Made by a program: the position numbers and the translations under genes. From DASXPG01 sp044449445 (lineage in GTDB: Bacteria > Gemmatimonadota > Gemmatimonadetes > Gemmatimonadales > JACORV01), in contig JBIOIA010000041.1 in the NCBI GenBank assembly GCA_044449445.1, positions 1-15,833 on the forward strand: a stretch of 15,833 nucleotides of DNA, given 5' to 3'. This document shows, piece by piece, positions 7,401-15,833 of this stretch. The notes under the pieces are model-generated. The model made no database searches, had not been told where the DNA came from, and was given only the letters and a program-made list of their open reading frames with translations. How positions within the stretch are numbered: the first letter of the stretch is position 1; every line of letters begins with the position of its first letter.

Positions 7401-7409
<9 letters not shown>
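6108..7409 (+). CDS. Acetyl-CoA hydrolase/transferase family protein (4-hydroxybutyrate CoA-transferase-like)
   Basis: A class I CoA-transferase that would move CoA between acetyl-CoA and a carboxylic acid through a glutamyl-CoA intermediate. The 433-residue length and blocks match 4-hydroxybutyrate CoA-transferase (AbfT/Cat2 type): SPPDEHGFCSLG (124-135), MGIGEIPDAVL (216-226), LGIHTEMFSDGVVE (235-248) and SDSIGGSIYSGFGGQVDF. E240 in LGIHTEMF corresponds to the catalytic Glu238 of the clostridial enzyme. The start is the ATG at 6108 with GGAG (6098-6101) six bases upstream, one base after the dehydrogenase-like stop, so the two genes are coupled. The true acid substrate cannot be read from sequence; propionate, succinate, branched-chain acids and 4-hydroxybutyrate are all handled in this family. 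Its 3' end overlaps that of the convergent oxidoreductase gene. Confidence 0.92.
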
Positions 7410-8827
<1,418 letters not shown>

Positions 8828-8831
<4 letters not shown>

Positions 8832-10240
8832 GCGTCGATCCTCGTTCCCACGAGCGCGTGGATGCGCTCGACGATTTCGTGCTGCTGGGGCAGCATCCCG
8901 CCCATGCGGCGCACGTGCGCGATGGGCGGCGGCGCGTAGACGTCGGCCAGCGACAGCGCGAGCCGCATCTCGTCCTCGAGCTGGCCGGGGCTTGCTTCCA
9001 CCACCACCAGGTGCCTGGCGCGGGGCAGCAGCGGCAGCAGGTGCCTGATGGGGAAGGGCCACAGCGTGGTCGGGCGGAACAGGCCGGCCTTGATGTCGTG
9101 CCCGCGCAGCTCCTCGACGGCCGCCTTGGCCATGCGCGAGGGCGTGTTCGCGGCGACGATCAGCACTTCGGCGTCCTCGGCGCGGAACGTCTCGGCGCGC
9201 TGCTCGGCCGCGGCGATCGCGTCCCACTTCCGGTTGAGGTGCTCGTTGTGCTTCTCGAGGTCCGGCTCGGAGAGGTAGATCGAGTTGATCAGGTTGCCGC
9301 GGTGCGCGCGGTCGCCCCACACCGCCCAGCCGGGCAGGCCCGGGCGCCGCATGACATGCGGCAGGGTCACCTTGCCGGTAATCTGGCCGAGGTAGCCGTC
9401 GCCGAGGATCACGACCGGATTGCGGTACTTGAAGGTCAGCTCGAAGGCCAGCATCGTGAGGTCGAGCATTTCCTGCGGCGTCGAGGGCGCCAGCGCGATC
9501 GCGTGGGTGTTGCCGTGGCCCAGGCCGCGGCAGGCCAGCTTGATGTCGCTCTGCTCGGGGGCGATGTTGCCCAGCCCGGGGCCGCCGCGCATGATGTTCA
9601 CGAACACGCCCGGCACCTCGCTGCCGACCATGTAACTGATCCCCTCGAGCATCAGGCTGAAGCCCGGCGAGGACGTGAAGGTCATGGACGGCAGTCCCGC
9701 GCCGCCGCACCCGTACATCATGTTGACCGTGGCCACTTCACTGGGCGCCTGCATGAACACGCCGTCCAGCCCCGGCAGCACCTTCGCCATCATCTCGGCG
9801 CCTTCGGTCGAAGGCGTGATCGGGTAGCCGAACACGTGCCGGCAGCCGGCCAGCAACGCGCCGATCGCCGAGGCATAGGTGCCCTTGGTCACCAGGGGCT
9901 CCATGTCCGGAAGCTCGATCAGCGTGTCGGCGAGGTCCGGCGGCTCGGTTTCCCGGGGCTTCGCGCCGAACAGGGCCGCCGGATCCTCGAGCAGGAAGGC
10001 CGGCTTGTCGTCCTCCGGCCGCAGGCCGAAGGGCTCGGGGCACGCGTCGAAGCACAGCGCGCAGCCGTTGCACAGCTCGAGGTCGAGCTTGACCGGCACG
10101 AGGCCGGTCAGCGGATTGATCTCGGTTCCCTCGGTGATGCAGTGCTTGGGGCAGGAGTCGATGCAGCGCCCGCAGCCCTTGCAGTACTCGGGAGCCAGAA
10201 ACGGTTTCGGGCGCTCGCGCGTCCGGGTGGCCGTGGTCAT
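8828..10240 (-). CDS. 2-oxoacid:ferredoxin oxidoreductase, fused delta (ferredoxin) and alpha subunits, VorB-like
   Basis: A 470-residue fusion. Residues 15-75 are a two-cluster ferredoxin with CxxCxxCxxxC motifs at C20-C23-C26-C30 and C57-C60-C63-C67. Residues from about 115 onward are the alpha (pyrimidine-binding) subunit with GYPITPSTEGAEMM (138-151), VNIMRGGPGLG (214-224) and the C-terminal transketolase-like domain RPTTLWPFP. These resemble VorB, the 2-oxoisovalerate enzyme subunit, more than pyruvate oxidoreductase, but 2-oxoglutarate or other 2-oxoacids remain possible. The ATG at 10240 has GGAG (10249-10252) eight bases upstream and is preferred over an in-frame GTG at 10249. It overlaps the Cys-rich gene stop and the beta-gamma start by four bases each, so the three genes form one coupled operon. 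Confidence 0.92.
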
Positions 10241-10461
10241 GGACTGCACTCCGGGAAGGTGTCGTGCCGGCCGTTGGAATTGCCCGGCTTGTATTCGGGA
10301 TGCGCCGCCAGGAAGGCCTCGACGGCGTGCTCACAGGTCTCGCACGCCTTGCCGACCACGGTGCAGGGGACGCCGTCGGCCTGTGCTTCCGCGCACAAGG
10401 CGACGCCGCTGGTGGGCCAGAATCGAAGCAGATCTTCCCGCAGCACTGTGCGCGTGGCCAT
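10237..10461 (-). CDS. Small cysteine-rich protein leading the oxidoreductase operon (unrecognised)
   Basis: A 74-residue protein I do not recognise. It has five cysteines (C23, C33, C40, C43, C72), a CETC motif followed by H45, and no hydrophobic segment. C23, C33, C40 and C43 could form a metal or small Fe-S site, but that is inference. The ATG at 10461 has GGAGG four bases upstream. An upstream in-frame start to 10488 would add a short low-complexity leader and break the ribosome-site fit. The stop TGA overlaps the ATG of the delta-alpha gene (ATGA), and that gene's ribosome site lies inside this coding region, so translation of the oxidoreductase should depend on it. An accessory, maturation or electron-carrier role is plausible; the sequence proves only the coupling. 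Confidence 0.72.
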   Translation of the reverse strand: MATRTVLREDLLRFWPTSGVALCAEAQADGVPCTVVGKACETCEHAVEAFLAAHPEYKPGNSNGRHDTFPECSP

Positions 10462-10557
10462 TGGGCCTCCGCCCGGGTGTCGCCTCAATCTCGGATGGAC
10501 TCACTACCATTTCCCACAAAGCAAAAGGAAAGAATCTTCATTAACGTTCACGGCGTC
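10462..10557. promoter_or_regulatory. AT-rich divergent promoter region
   Basis: These 96 bases separate the oxidoreductase operon from the GH2 gene. Positions 10501-10550 contain 18 G/C out of 50, far below the surrounding coding DNA, as expected for a promoter island. TAACGT at 10542-10547 could be a -10 for the GH2 gene. No clear -35 or operator was identified. Confidence 0.35.
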
Positions 10558-13027
10558 ATGACCCGCGACTGGACGAGGCGGACGATCGTGAAGGCCGGCG
10601 TTGCCGCCGCGGCCGGCGCCGCGCTCGCGCCGCGCGCGGCCCGGGCCCTGGCGCAGCAGGTGCCAGCCGGTCGCGAGCGGCTGCTGCTCGACCTCGGCTG
10701 GCGCTTCCACCTGGGCCACGCGGGCGACCCCGCGCAGGACTTCGGCTTCCTCCAGGACCAGGAGTTCGCCAAGGCCGGCCGGATGTTCGGCCCCTCGCGC
10801 CAGGATTTCAACGACAGCGACTGGCAGCCGATGGATCTTCCCCGACTGGGCCGTCGAGCTGCCGTTCGTCCAGGCCGAAGGACTGGTCGATTACGGCTGC
10901 AAGCCGCTGGGGCGCGATTACCCAGCGACCAGCATCGGCTGGTACCGGCGCGTGTTCGACCTGCCGGCCTCCGACCGCGGCCGGCGCCTGTCGCTGGAGT
11001 TCGACGGCGTGTTCCGCGACGCGACCTTTTCCCTCAACGGGCAGTTCCTGGGCCGCAACCAGAGCGGCTACGCGCCGTCCCGCTACGACATTACGGACGT
11101 TGCGACCTGCGGGGGCCGCAACGTGCTGGTGGTGCGCGTGGATGCCACCGGGCACGAGGGCTGGTTCTACGAGGGCGCCGGGATCTATCGCCATGTGTGG
11201 CTGGTGAAGGCGCACCCGGTGCACGCGCCGCAGTGGGGGACGTTCGTGACGTCCGACGTTCGGGCAGGCGCAGCGACGCTGACGGTGCGCACCGCCGTCG
11301 CGAACGAGGACGATGTCGCTCACACTGTAACTGTCATCTCCGAAATTCTGGACCCGGCAGGCCGGCGCGTGGTACTCGCGCGCGCGGCGCCGGCGGCGCT
11401 CGAATCGTGGGGGACCCGCGAGGTCGCGCAGGAGATCATCGTGCGCGGCCCCGAGCTGTGGTCGGTGGACACGCCGCGGCTGTACCGGCTGGTGACGACG
11501 CTGGCCGCTGGCGGCGTCGAGCTGGACCGCACCGAGACCCCGTTCGGCATCCGCACGATCGCCTTCGACCCCAACCGCGGCTTCCTGCTGAACGGCGAGC
11601 GGGTCGAGCTCAAGGGCACCTGCAACCACCAGGACCACGCGGGCGTCGGCGCGGCGCTGCCCGACGCGCTGCAGGGCTTCCGCGTGGAGCGGCTGAAATC
11701 GATCGGGTGCAATGCGATCCGGACGTCGCACAACGCGCCCACCCCCGAGCTGCTCGATGCATGCGACCGCCTGGGCATGCTGGTACTGGATGAGAGCCGG
11801 ATGTTCTCGGCCGAGCCGGAGGGGGCGAGCCAATTGGAGCGGCAGATCCGCCGCGACCGCAATCATCCGAGCGTGTTCTGCTGGTCCATCGCGAACGAGG
11901 AGTGGAGAGTCCAGGGCGGCGAGCGCGGCCGGCGCATCGCAGCGAACCTGCATCGCCTGGTGCGTCGTCTCGATCCATCCCGCCCGGTCACGGCGGCGAT
12001 GGACAGCGGCTACTCGAGCGGCGAGGGCATCACCGCGGAGCTGGACGTCCAGGGCTTCAACTACCAGCGCGATGATCTCGACGCCTTCCACCGGCGCTTT
12101 CCGCGCCTCCCCGCGATGGGGACCGAGACCGCGAGCTCCCTGGCGACACGCGGCGTTTACGTCACCGATGCGGCGCGTGGCTACGTCAGCGCCTACGACG
12201 TCAACCGGCCTGAGTGGGGCGCGACGGCGGAGACGTGGTGGAGCTTCTACGCCGCGCGGCCGTGGCTCGCGGGCGGATTCGTGTGGACCGGCTTCGACTA
12301 TCGCGGCGAGCCGACGCCCTACAAGTGGCCGTGCATCAGCTCGCACTTCGGCCTGCTCGACGCCTGCGGCTTCCCGAAAGACACGGCGTACTACTACCAG
12401 GCGTGGTGGACCGACCGGCCGGTGCTGCACCTGTTCCCGCACTGGACGTGGCCCGGGAAGGAGGGGTCCGGCATCGAGGTCTGGTGCCACACCAACTGCG
12501 AGAGGGTCGAGCTGTTCCTGAACGGCCGCAGCTTCGGTGCGCGCGACGTGCCGCGGAACTCCCACGCGGCCTGGACCGTGCCGTACGAGGCGGGAGTGCT
12601 GGAGGCGCGGGGCATGAACGCCGGGCAGGTCGTGCTGACCGACCGGCGGGAAACTACCGGTGCGCCGGCCCGGCTGGTGCTGCGCGCGGACCGGCCGCGC
12701 ATCGCGGCGGACGGAGAGGACGCCGCGCAGGTGGAGGTGTCAGTGGTGGACGCGGCCGGCCGAGTCGCGCCGGTCGCGGACGACGAAGTCACGTTCGTGG
12801 TGACCGGCAGCGGTCGGCTCATCGGCGTGGGGAACGGCGACCCGTCGAGCCACGAGGCGGACCACGCGACAGTGCGCCGCGCGTTCAACGGACTCTGCGC
12901 GGCGATCGTTCAGGCCTCGCGCGAGTCCGGGGAGCTGCGCGTGGCCGCGTCCGCGCCGGGGCTCGAGCCGGCGGAGCTCGTCATTGTCTGCGAGCCGAAG
13001 GCGCCCCGGCCCGCCGTCCCGACCTAG
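10558..13027 (+). CDS. GH2 beta-galactosidase-like glycoside hydrolase, TAT-exported, split by a frameshift
   Basis: A retaining glycoside hydrolase of family 2. The N-terminus is a twin-arginine signal (TRRTIVKAG, Ala-rich core, probable cut after ARALA), so it should act outside the cytoplasm. The order is: sugar-binding jelly roll (GWYRRVFDLP, YEGAGIYRHVWL), Ig-like domain, and TIM barrel with acid/base Glu in SIANEEW (codon 11897-11899) and nucleophile Glu in MGTETASS (codon 12125-12127). A DUF4982-like sandwich (ERVELFLNGRSFG) and a C-terminal Ig-like domain (RPRIAADGEDAAQVEV) follow. The frame changes at 10843: MDLP lies in one frame and DWAVELPF in the next, although the family reads LPHDW. 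Restored, it is about 823 residues. No other damage is visible, so this is either a recent lesion or a sequencing error. No good ribosome site precedes the ATG. Confidence 0.85.
10837..10849 (+). other. Frameshift site in the GH2 gene (apparent 2-base loss)
   Basis: The bases read CTTCCCCGACTGG. The family motif L-P-H-D-W would need CTT CCC CAC GAC TGG, so the sequence looks like loss of two bases of the His codon after CCC. Downstream coding continues without interruption in the new frame to 13027. Confidence 0.8.
13024..13027. other. Shared palindromic stop CTAG of two convergent genes
   Basis: CTAG gives TAG to the rightward GH2 gene (13025-13027) and TAG to the leftward lipoprotein gene (13024-13026). 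It is the same arrangement as at 636-639. Confidence 0.95.
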
Positions 13028-13452
13028 TTCGCGGCCTTCGCCCGCCCGGCCGCGGAGTCTGCGCCCGCCGGAGCCGGGCCGAGCACCTTCGTCGTGAAGA
13101 CGAGCGACGCCGTCGTGGTGCTCACCTTCGCGACGCCGATCTTGGACTGCTTCGTGAACGTGATCGCGACGTCATCCAGTGTGCCATAGCGGTGGTAGTT
13201 GTCGCGGACGCACTCGGCGACCTGGCGCGCGGCCGCCGCGCGCGCTTCCGCGGGCAGTGTGTCCATGGGCGAGTTCACGAGCCCGATCGTGAATCGCTTG
13301 GTGCCGATGCTGATGTTGATGCTCTGGGCACCCGATCGCTGCGTGACGCAGCTCTGGATGTGCTGGAAGTCCCTGACCATGTCACGGACGGTTCCGCAGC
13401 CGGCCGCGACGGCGACCGCGGGGACGATCAAGACGCTTCTGAGTGCTCTCAC
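13024..13452 (-). CDS. Small predicted lipoprotein of unknown function
   Basis: A 142-residue protein with a lipoprotein signal: MRALRSVLIVPAVAVAAGC, with lipobox AAGC and the lipidated cysteine at residue 19. The mature part has two further cysteines (C35, C81) that could pair in the periplasm. It is otherwise a mixed, mostly beta region (INISIGTKRFTIGLV, VAITFTKQSKIGVAKV) ending in an Ala/Pro-rich tail. I recognise no domain. The GTG at 13452 is preceded by AAGGGAGG at an ideal six bases. It starts two bases after the stop of the 146-residue gene, so it is the last gene of the DJ-1 operon. Confidence 0.8.
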   Translation of the reverse strand: MRALRSVLIVPAVAVAAGCGTVRDMVRDFQHIQSCVTQRSGAQSINISIGTKRFTIGLVNSPMDTLPAEARAAAARQVAECVRDNYHRYGTLDDVAITFTKQSKIGVAKVSTTTASLVFTTKVLGPAPAGADSAAGRAKAAN

Positions 13453-13454
13453 GA

Positions 13455-13895
13455 TCAGCCTCCCTTCTGGAAGATACCAAGCGCCGCCACCGCGTCAGAC
13501 TCGCTCAGCCTTGCGGCGCGCCGCTTGACCTCGGTTGGCACCCAGCGGGCGAACGGCACGAGCCGCAGTACGTGGCGGCCCTGCGGGGTGTGAATCTCCG
13601 TCAAGGCGGCGAGGTTGGCGCGCGGGAAACGGTAGGCCAACCGAGCCAGTGCGGGCCAGAGGCGGCGATGGACGAAGGTGATCTTGCCGCCCACGAGCCG
13701 GCAAACGAGAACGTCCTTTGAATCGCGCAGCCCGCGCGTGAGCCGGAAGATCTCGCGGCTCTTCCTGTGGCTCCACCAGCCGCCCTTGATCGGCGTGGCC
13801 ACGATCGCCTCGGCGAGGGACGGGACGGCTCCGCGCGCGGTCTCGAGGACGATTCCGTGGCGGCGGAGGAAGGCGAGCGCGCCCTTCGGAGTCAC
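13455..13895 (-). CDS. Conserved-looking hypothetical protein, 146 residues
   Basis: A basic cytoplasmic protein that I cannot assign to a named family. It has no signal peptide or membrane helix. The C-terminal part after KGGWWSHRKSREIFRL (37-52) is well ordered: DVLVCRLVGGKITFVHRRLWPAL (61-83) is a compact beta-beta-helix block, followed by helix-rich sequence rich in Arg/Lys. The basic surface and WWSH segment could suit nucleic-acid binding, but no known DNA-binding motif is present. The GTG start at 13895 is the furthest upstream start in frame and lies 12 bases after the DJ-1 gene stop; its ribosome site is poor. It sits in the middle of the DJ-1, hypothetical, lipoprotein operon. Confidence 0.72.
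   Translation of the reverse strand: MTPKGALAFLRRHGIVLETARGAVPSLAEAIVATPIKGGWWSHRKSREIFRLTRGLRDSKDVLVCRLVGGKITFVHRRLWPALARLAYRFPRANLAALTEIHTPQGRHVLRLVPFARWVPTEVKRRAARLSESDAVAALGIFQKGG
13459..13466 (-). promoter_or_regulatory. Strong ribosome binding site for the small lipoprotein gene
   Basis: AAGGGAGG read on the - strand, six bases before the GTG at 13452. It lies inside the 3' end of the preceding gene and fixes the non-ATG start. Confidence 0.75.
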
Positions 13896-13907
13896 CGTGG
13901 GGCCCGT

Positions 13908-14435
13908 CTACTTCCTGACCATCCTCATCATCTCCCGCACGAAGGCCGGCAGGTCCATGGGCCAGCGCGAGGTGACGAGGTTTCCGTCCACCACGACTTC
14001 ATCGTCTTCGTAGATGCCGCCCGCGGCCTTGATCTCTTCCGGCACGCCGTCGTGCCAGTACGAAGTCAGGTGGCGTCCTTTCACCAGGTCGGCCGAGACC
14101 AGCAGCCAGGGGCCGTGGCAGATCGAGGCGACGGGCTTGTTCTTGGCGAAGAACGATTTCGCGATCTCCTGCGCCTTCTTGACCTTCCGCACCGTGGCCG
14201 GTGCGCCGTCGGGAAACCCGCCCGGCACCACCAGCAGGTCGTACTCGTCGGGATCCACCTCGCCGATGGTCTTGGAGACCTTCAGCTGGTAGCCGTGCTC
14301 GCCGTTGATGACGCCCTTCTTGGGCGCGACGACGTCCACCTCCACGCCTTCCTCGAGCAGGCGGAACAGCGGGACGAAGACTTCCATGTCCTCGAATTGA
14401 TCGGCGGTGAGGATGACGGCCCTCTTCGTCGGCAT
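13908..14435 (-). CDS. DJ-1/PfpI family protein (class I glutamine amidotransferase-like)
   Basis: A 175-residue cytoplasmic protein of the DJ-1/PfpI superfamily, whose members include stress-induced glyoxalase/deglycase-like enzymes and intracellular peptidases. The nucleophile elbow is ASICHGPWLL with C106 and adjacent H107, as in PfpI/YhbO-type proteins. E15 in DQFEDME is the conserved acid that tunes the cysteine, and LLVVPGGFPDG (67-77) is the oxyanion-side loop. Length is full for the family. The ATG at 14435 gives the canonical MPTKRAVILTAD start; the open frame runs upstream to 14537, but those residues have no family character. It heads a leftward three-gene operon and is divergent from the membrane protein gene. 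The precise activity cannot be told from sequence. Confidence 0.92.
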   Translation of the reverse strand: MPTKRAVILTADQFEDMEVFVPLFRLLEEGVEVDVVAPKKGVINGEHGYQLKVSKTIGEVDPDEYDLLVVPGGFPDGAPATVRKVKKAQEIAKSFFAKNKPVASICHGPWLLVSADLVKGRHLTSYWHDGVPEEIKAAGGIYEDDEVVVDGNLVTSRWPMDLPAFVREMMRMVRK

Positions 14436-14493
14436 TGTTGATGTCACTTTCGTGGTCGGTGGACTTGATGGCTGAATCGGAACAGTATCAAGG

Positions 14494-15833
14494 ATGCACC
14501 TGCAACGCGAGTCGAACGGCGGGCGGTGGCTCGCCAACCCGGCATACCACCGGTGGCTCCTGCTCGCGGTGTTCGCCGGATGCGTGGCGCTCCAGGCCGT
14601 CCGCTATGGGGTGACGCGGTCGCTGGTCGCGGGGGACTCCGCCTGGTACTACTCGACCGCCCGCTCGCTGCTCATCGACCACGACCTCGATCTCTCGGAT
14701 GAGTACCGGCACTTCGCGAACGACGTGTCGCCGTTCACGGGCAACCGGAGAATTCTCATCGAGGCCGAGGCCGACCCGCTGACCGGCAGGATTTCCAACG
14801 GGTTCGCCATCGGCACCTCGCTCGCGATCCTCCCGTTCATGGCGGTCGCGCACCTGATCTGGCACGGGGACGGCTACGGTGCGCCGTACCAGCTCGCGGC
14901 GGGAATCGGCAGTGCGCTGTACGTGTTCGCGGGCATTCTCCTGCTCTACGCGCTCGGCCGGAGGCGCTTCGGAGCGGAGCGCGCGCTCCTCGCGTCGCTC
15001 ACCGTCTGGCTTGCCACGCCGCTCGTCTACTACATGACCATCGAGCCGCTGATGTCACACGCGGTGTCGATGTTCGCTGTTACGGCGTTCCTGTCGCTCT
15101 GGGTCGTGTCGCGCGACGGGGGCTGGAGTCCGCTGCGCTGGGCGCTGCTGGGCCTGCTCGGCGGGTTTGCCGCCATTGTGAGGTATCAGGACGCTCTCTT
15201 CTGCGCGATTCCGATGATCGACGCGGTCGCATCAGGCTCGGTCCTTCGCAAGCCGGCGCGCGCGGCGGTCTCCATGGCGTGCTTCGCGATCTGCATCGCG
15301 CTGGTCGTGTCGGTACAGCTGTACGTGGACTCCTACTACTACGGGTCTCCGTGGACGACGGGATATCCGGCGCTGAGCGGATTCAACTGGCTTGCGCCGG
15401 CATGGGGCAGGGTCCTGTTCTCGCTTCACAACGGCTTGTTCACGTTTGCGCCGGTCACCGTCCTGGCGCTGGTGGGCCTGTTCGGGTATACGCGCGATTC
15501 CCGACTCGCGGGCGGGCTCCTCTTCGCGGCGTTTCTCGTGCAGGTGTACGTCGCTGCCGCCTGGGTCTCGCCGGACCAGGGAGCGACGTTCGGGAACCGC
15601 ATCCTCCTCAACTGCACGCCGATCTTCGCGATCGGCCTGATGCGGTTCCTCGAACGGCCCAGGCCGTGGCTATGCGCGGTGCTGATCGGGCTGAATGCGA
15701 CGCTCGCCGCGCTGTACTGCGCGCGGGTCATCCCCGACCCGTACATCATGAACGGGACGCAACACGTGTACGAGCTGCGGCAGCGCCCCTACGCCTGGAG
15801 CTTCTTGCTCGCCATCGTGTACAGGAACCCGGC
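14494..15833 (+). CDS. Polytopic membrane protein, GT-C glycosyltransferase-like (3' end beyond the window)
   Basis: The frame opens at the ATG at 14494 and stays open for 446 codons to the window edge with no stop, so it is truncated here. A first hydrophobic helix (residues about 21-38) is followed by a long polar loop with GDSAWYYSTARSLL (47-60) and an acidic DHDLDLSDE (62-70). Roughly ten further hydrophobic segments come after that. One helix, an acidic first outer loop and many later helices is the layout of GT-C enzymes such as GT39/ArnT-like mannosyl- or arabinosyl-transferases that use polyprenyl-phosphate sugars. The family cannot be fixed without the rest of the protein. AAGG abuts the ATG, so the ribosome site is weak and the start could lie further in. 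It is divergent from the DJ-1 operon with a 58-base gap. Confidence 0.75.
   Translation, partial: MHLQRESNGGRWLANPAYHRWLLLAVFAGCVALQAVRYGVTRSLVAGDSAWYYSTARSLLIDHDLDLSDEYRHFANDVSPFTGNRRILIEAEADPLTGRISNGFAIGTSLAILPFMAVAHLIWHGDGYGAPYQLAAGIGSALYVFAGILLLYALGRRRFGAERALLASLTVWLATPLVYYMTIEPLMSHAVSMFAVTAFLSLWVVSRDGGWSPLRWALLGLLGGFAAIVRYQDALFCAIPMIDAVASGSVLRKPARAAVSMACFAICIALVVSVQLYVDSYYYGSPWTTGYPALSGFNWLAPAWGRVLFSLHNGLFTFAPVTVLALVGLFGYTRDSRLAGGLLFAAFLVQVYVAAAWVSPDQGATFGNRILLNCTPIFAIGLMRFLERPRPWLCAVLIGLNATLAALYCARVIPDPYIMNGTQHVYELRQRPYAWSFLLAIVYRNP

Noticed and set aside
8832..9710. Upstream extension making a 769-residue oxidoreductase beta-gamma protein
   Set aside because: The extra 293 codons overlap the alpha gene in another frame and look like shadow sequence. 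The ATG at 8831 has a ribosome site and the usual four-base overlap.
10241..10249. GTG at 10249 as start of the delta-alpha gene
   Set aside because: It has no ribosome site, whereas the ATG at 10240 has GGAG eight bases upstream and gives the four-base overlap seen at the next junction.
8858..10561. Rightward open frame of about 567 codons opposite the oxidoreductase alpha gene
   Set aside because: It is the mirror of strong coding sequence with conserved ferredoxin and YPITPST motifs. Its own translation has no recognisable family and skewed Arg/His/Ala composition.
10843..11793. Continuation of the first GH2 frame beyond the frameshift
   Set aside because: It stays open for over 300 codons, but the translation loses all GH2 similarity while the +1 frame carries it on, so it is a shadow.

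Overview
The window is high-GC, tightly packed bacterial DNA with sixteen protein-coding genes, many short overlaps and no gene-free stretch above about 220 bases. I see no RNA gene, CRISPR array, insertion sequence or prophage. The style suggests a Gemmatimonadota-like soil or sediment bacterium: Big-1 lipoproteins, a TAT-exported GH2 enzyme, and many GTG starts with GGAGG-type ribosome sites. This placement is an inference from gene content, not from a marker gene.

Layout. 1-639 (+): an ECF-type ABC ATPase at the left edge. 636-1178 (-): a DinB-fold protein. 1395-2105 (+): a lipoprotein with two Big-1 domains. 2178-3630 (-): a three-gene operon (MaoC-like hydratase, second DinB-fold protein, DUF1697 protein). 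3771-7409 (+): asnA, an alanine-dehydrogenase-like gene lacking two catalytic residues, and a 4-hydroxybutyrate-type CoA-transferase. 7401-10461 (-): a 74-residue Cys-rich protein followed by a 2-oxoacid:ferredoxin oxidoreductase whose four modules sit in two fused chains (delta-alpha and beta-gamma). 10558-13027 (+): a GH2 beta-galactosidase interrupted by a frameshift near its start. 13024-14435 (-): DJ-1/PfpI protein, an unrecognised 146-residue protein and a small lipoprotein. 14494 to the right edge (+): a GT-C-like multi-spanning membrane protein, cut by the window.

The metabolic core is 3.7-10.5 kb, where two operons converge tail to tail. One makes asparagine and carries a dehydrogenase-like enzyme of uncertain substrate plus a CoA-transferase. 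The other encodes a CoA-dependent, ferredoxin-reducing 2-oxoacid oxidoreductase. A reasonable but unproven reading is amino acid to 2-oxoacid to acyl-CoA to free acid, with reduced ferredoxin as a product. A set of 11-bp-spaced TTCA repeats resembling a PhoB/OmpR-family operator lies between the MaoC operon and asnA.

The points most worth checking are the TTCA repeats, the altered dehydrogenase pocket, the Cys-rich leader protein, the fused oxidoreductase architecture, the GH2 frameshift, and the three convergent gene pairs that all overlap at their stop codons.
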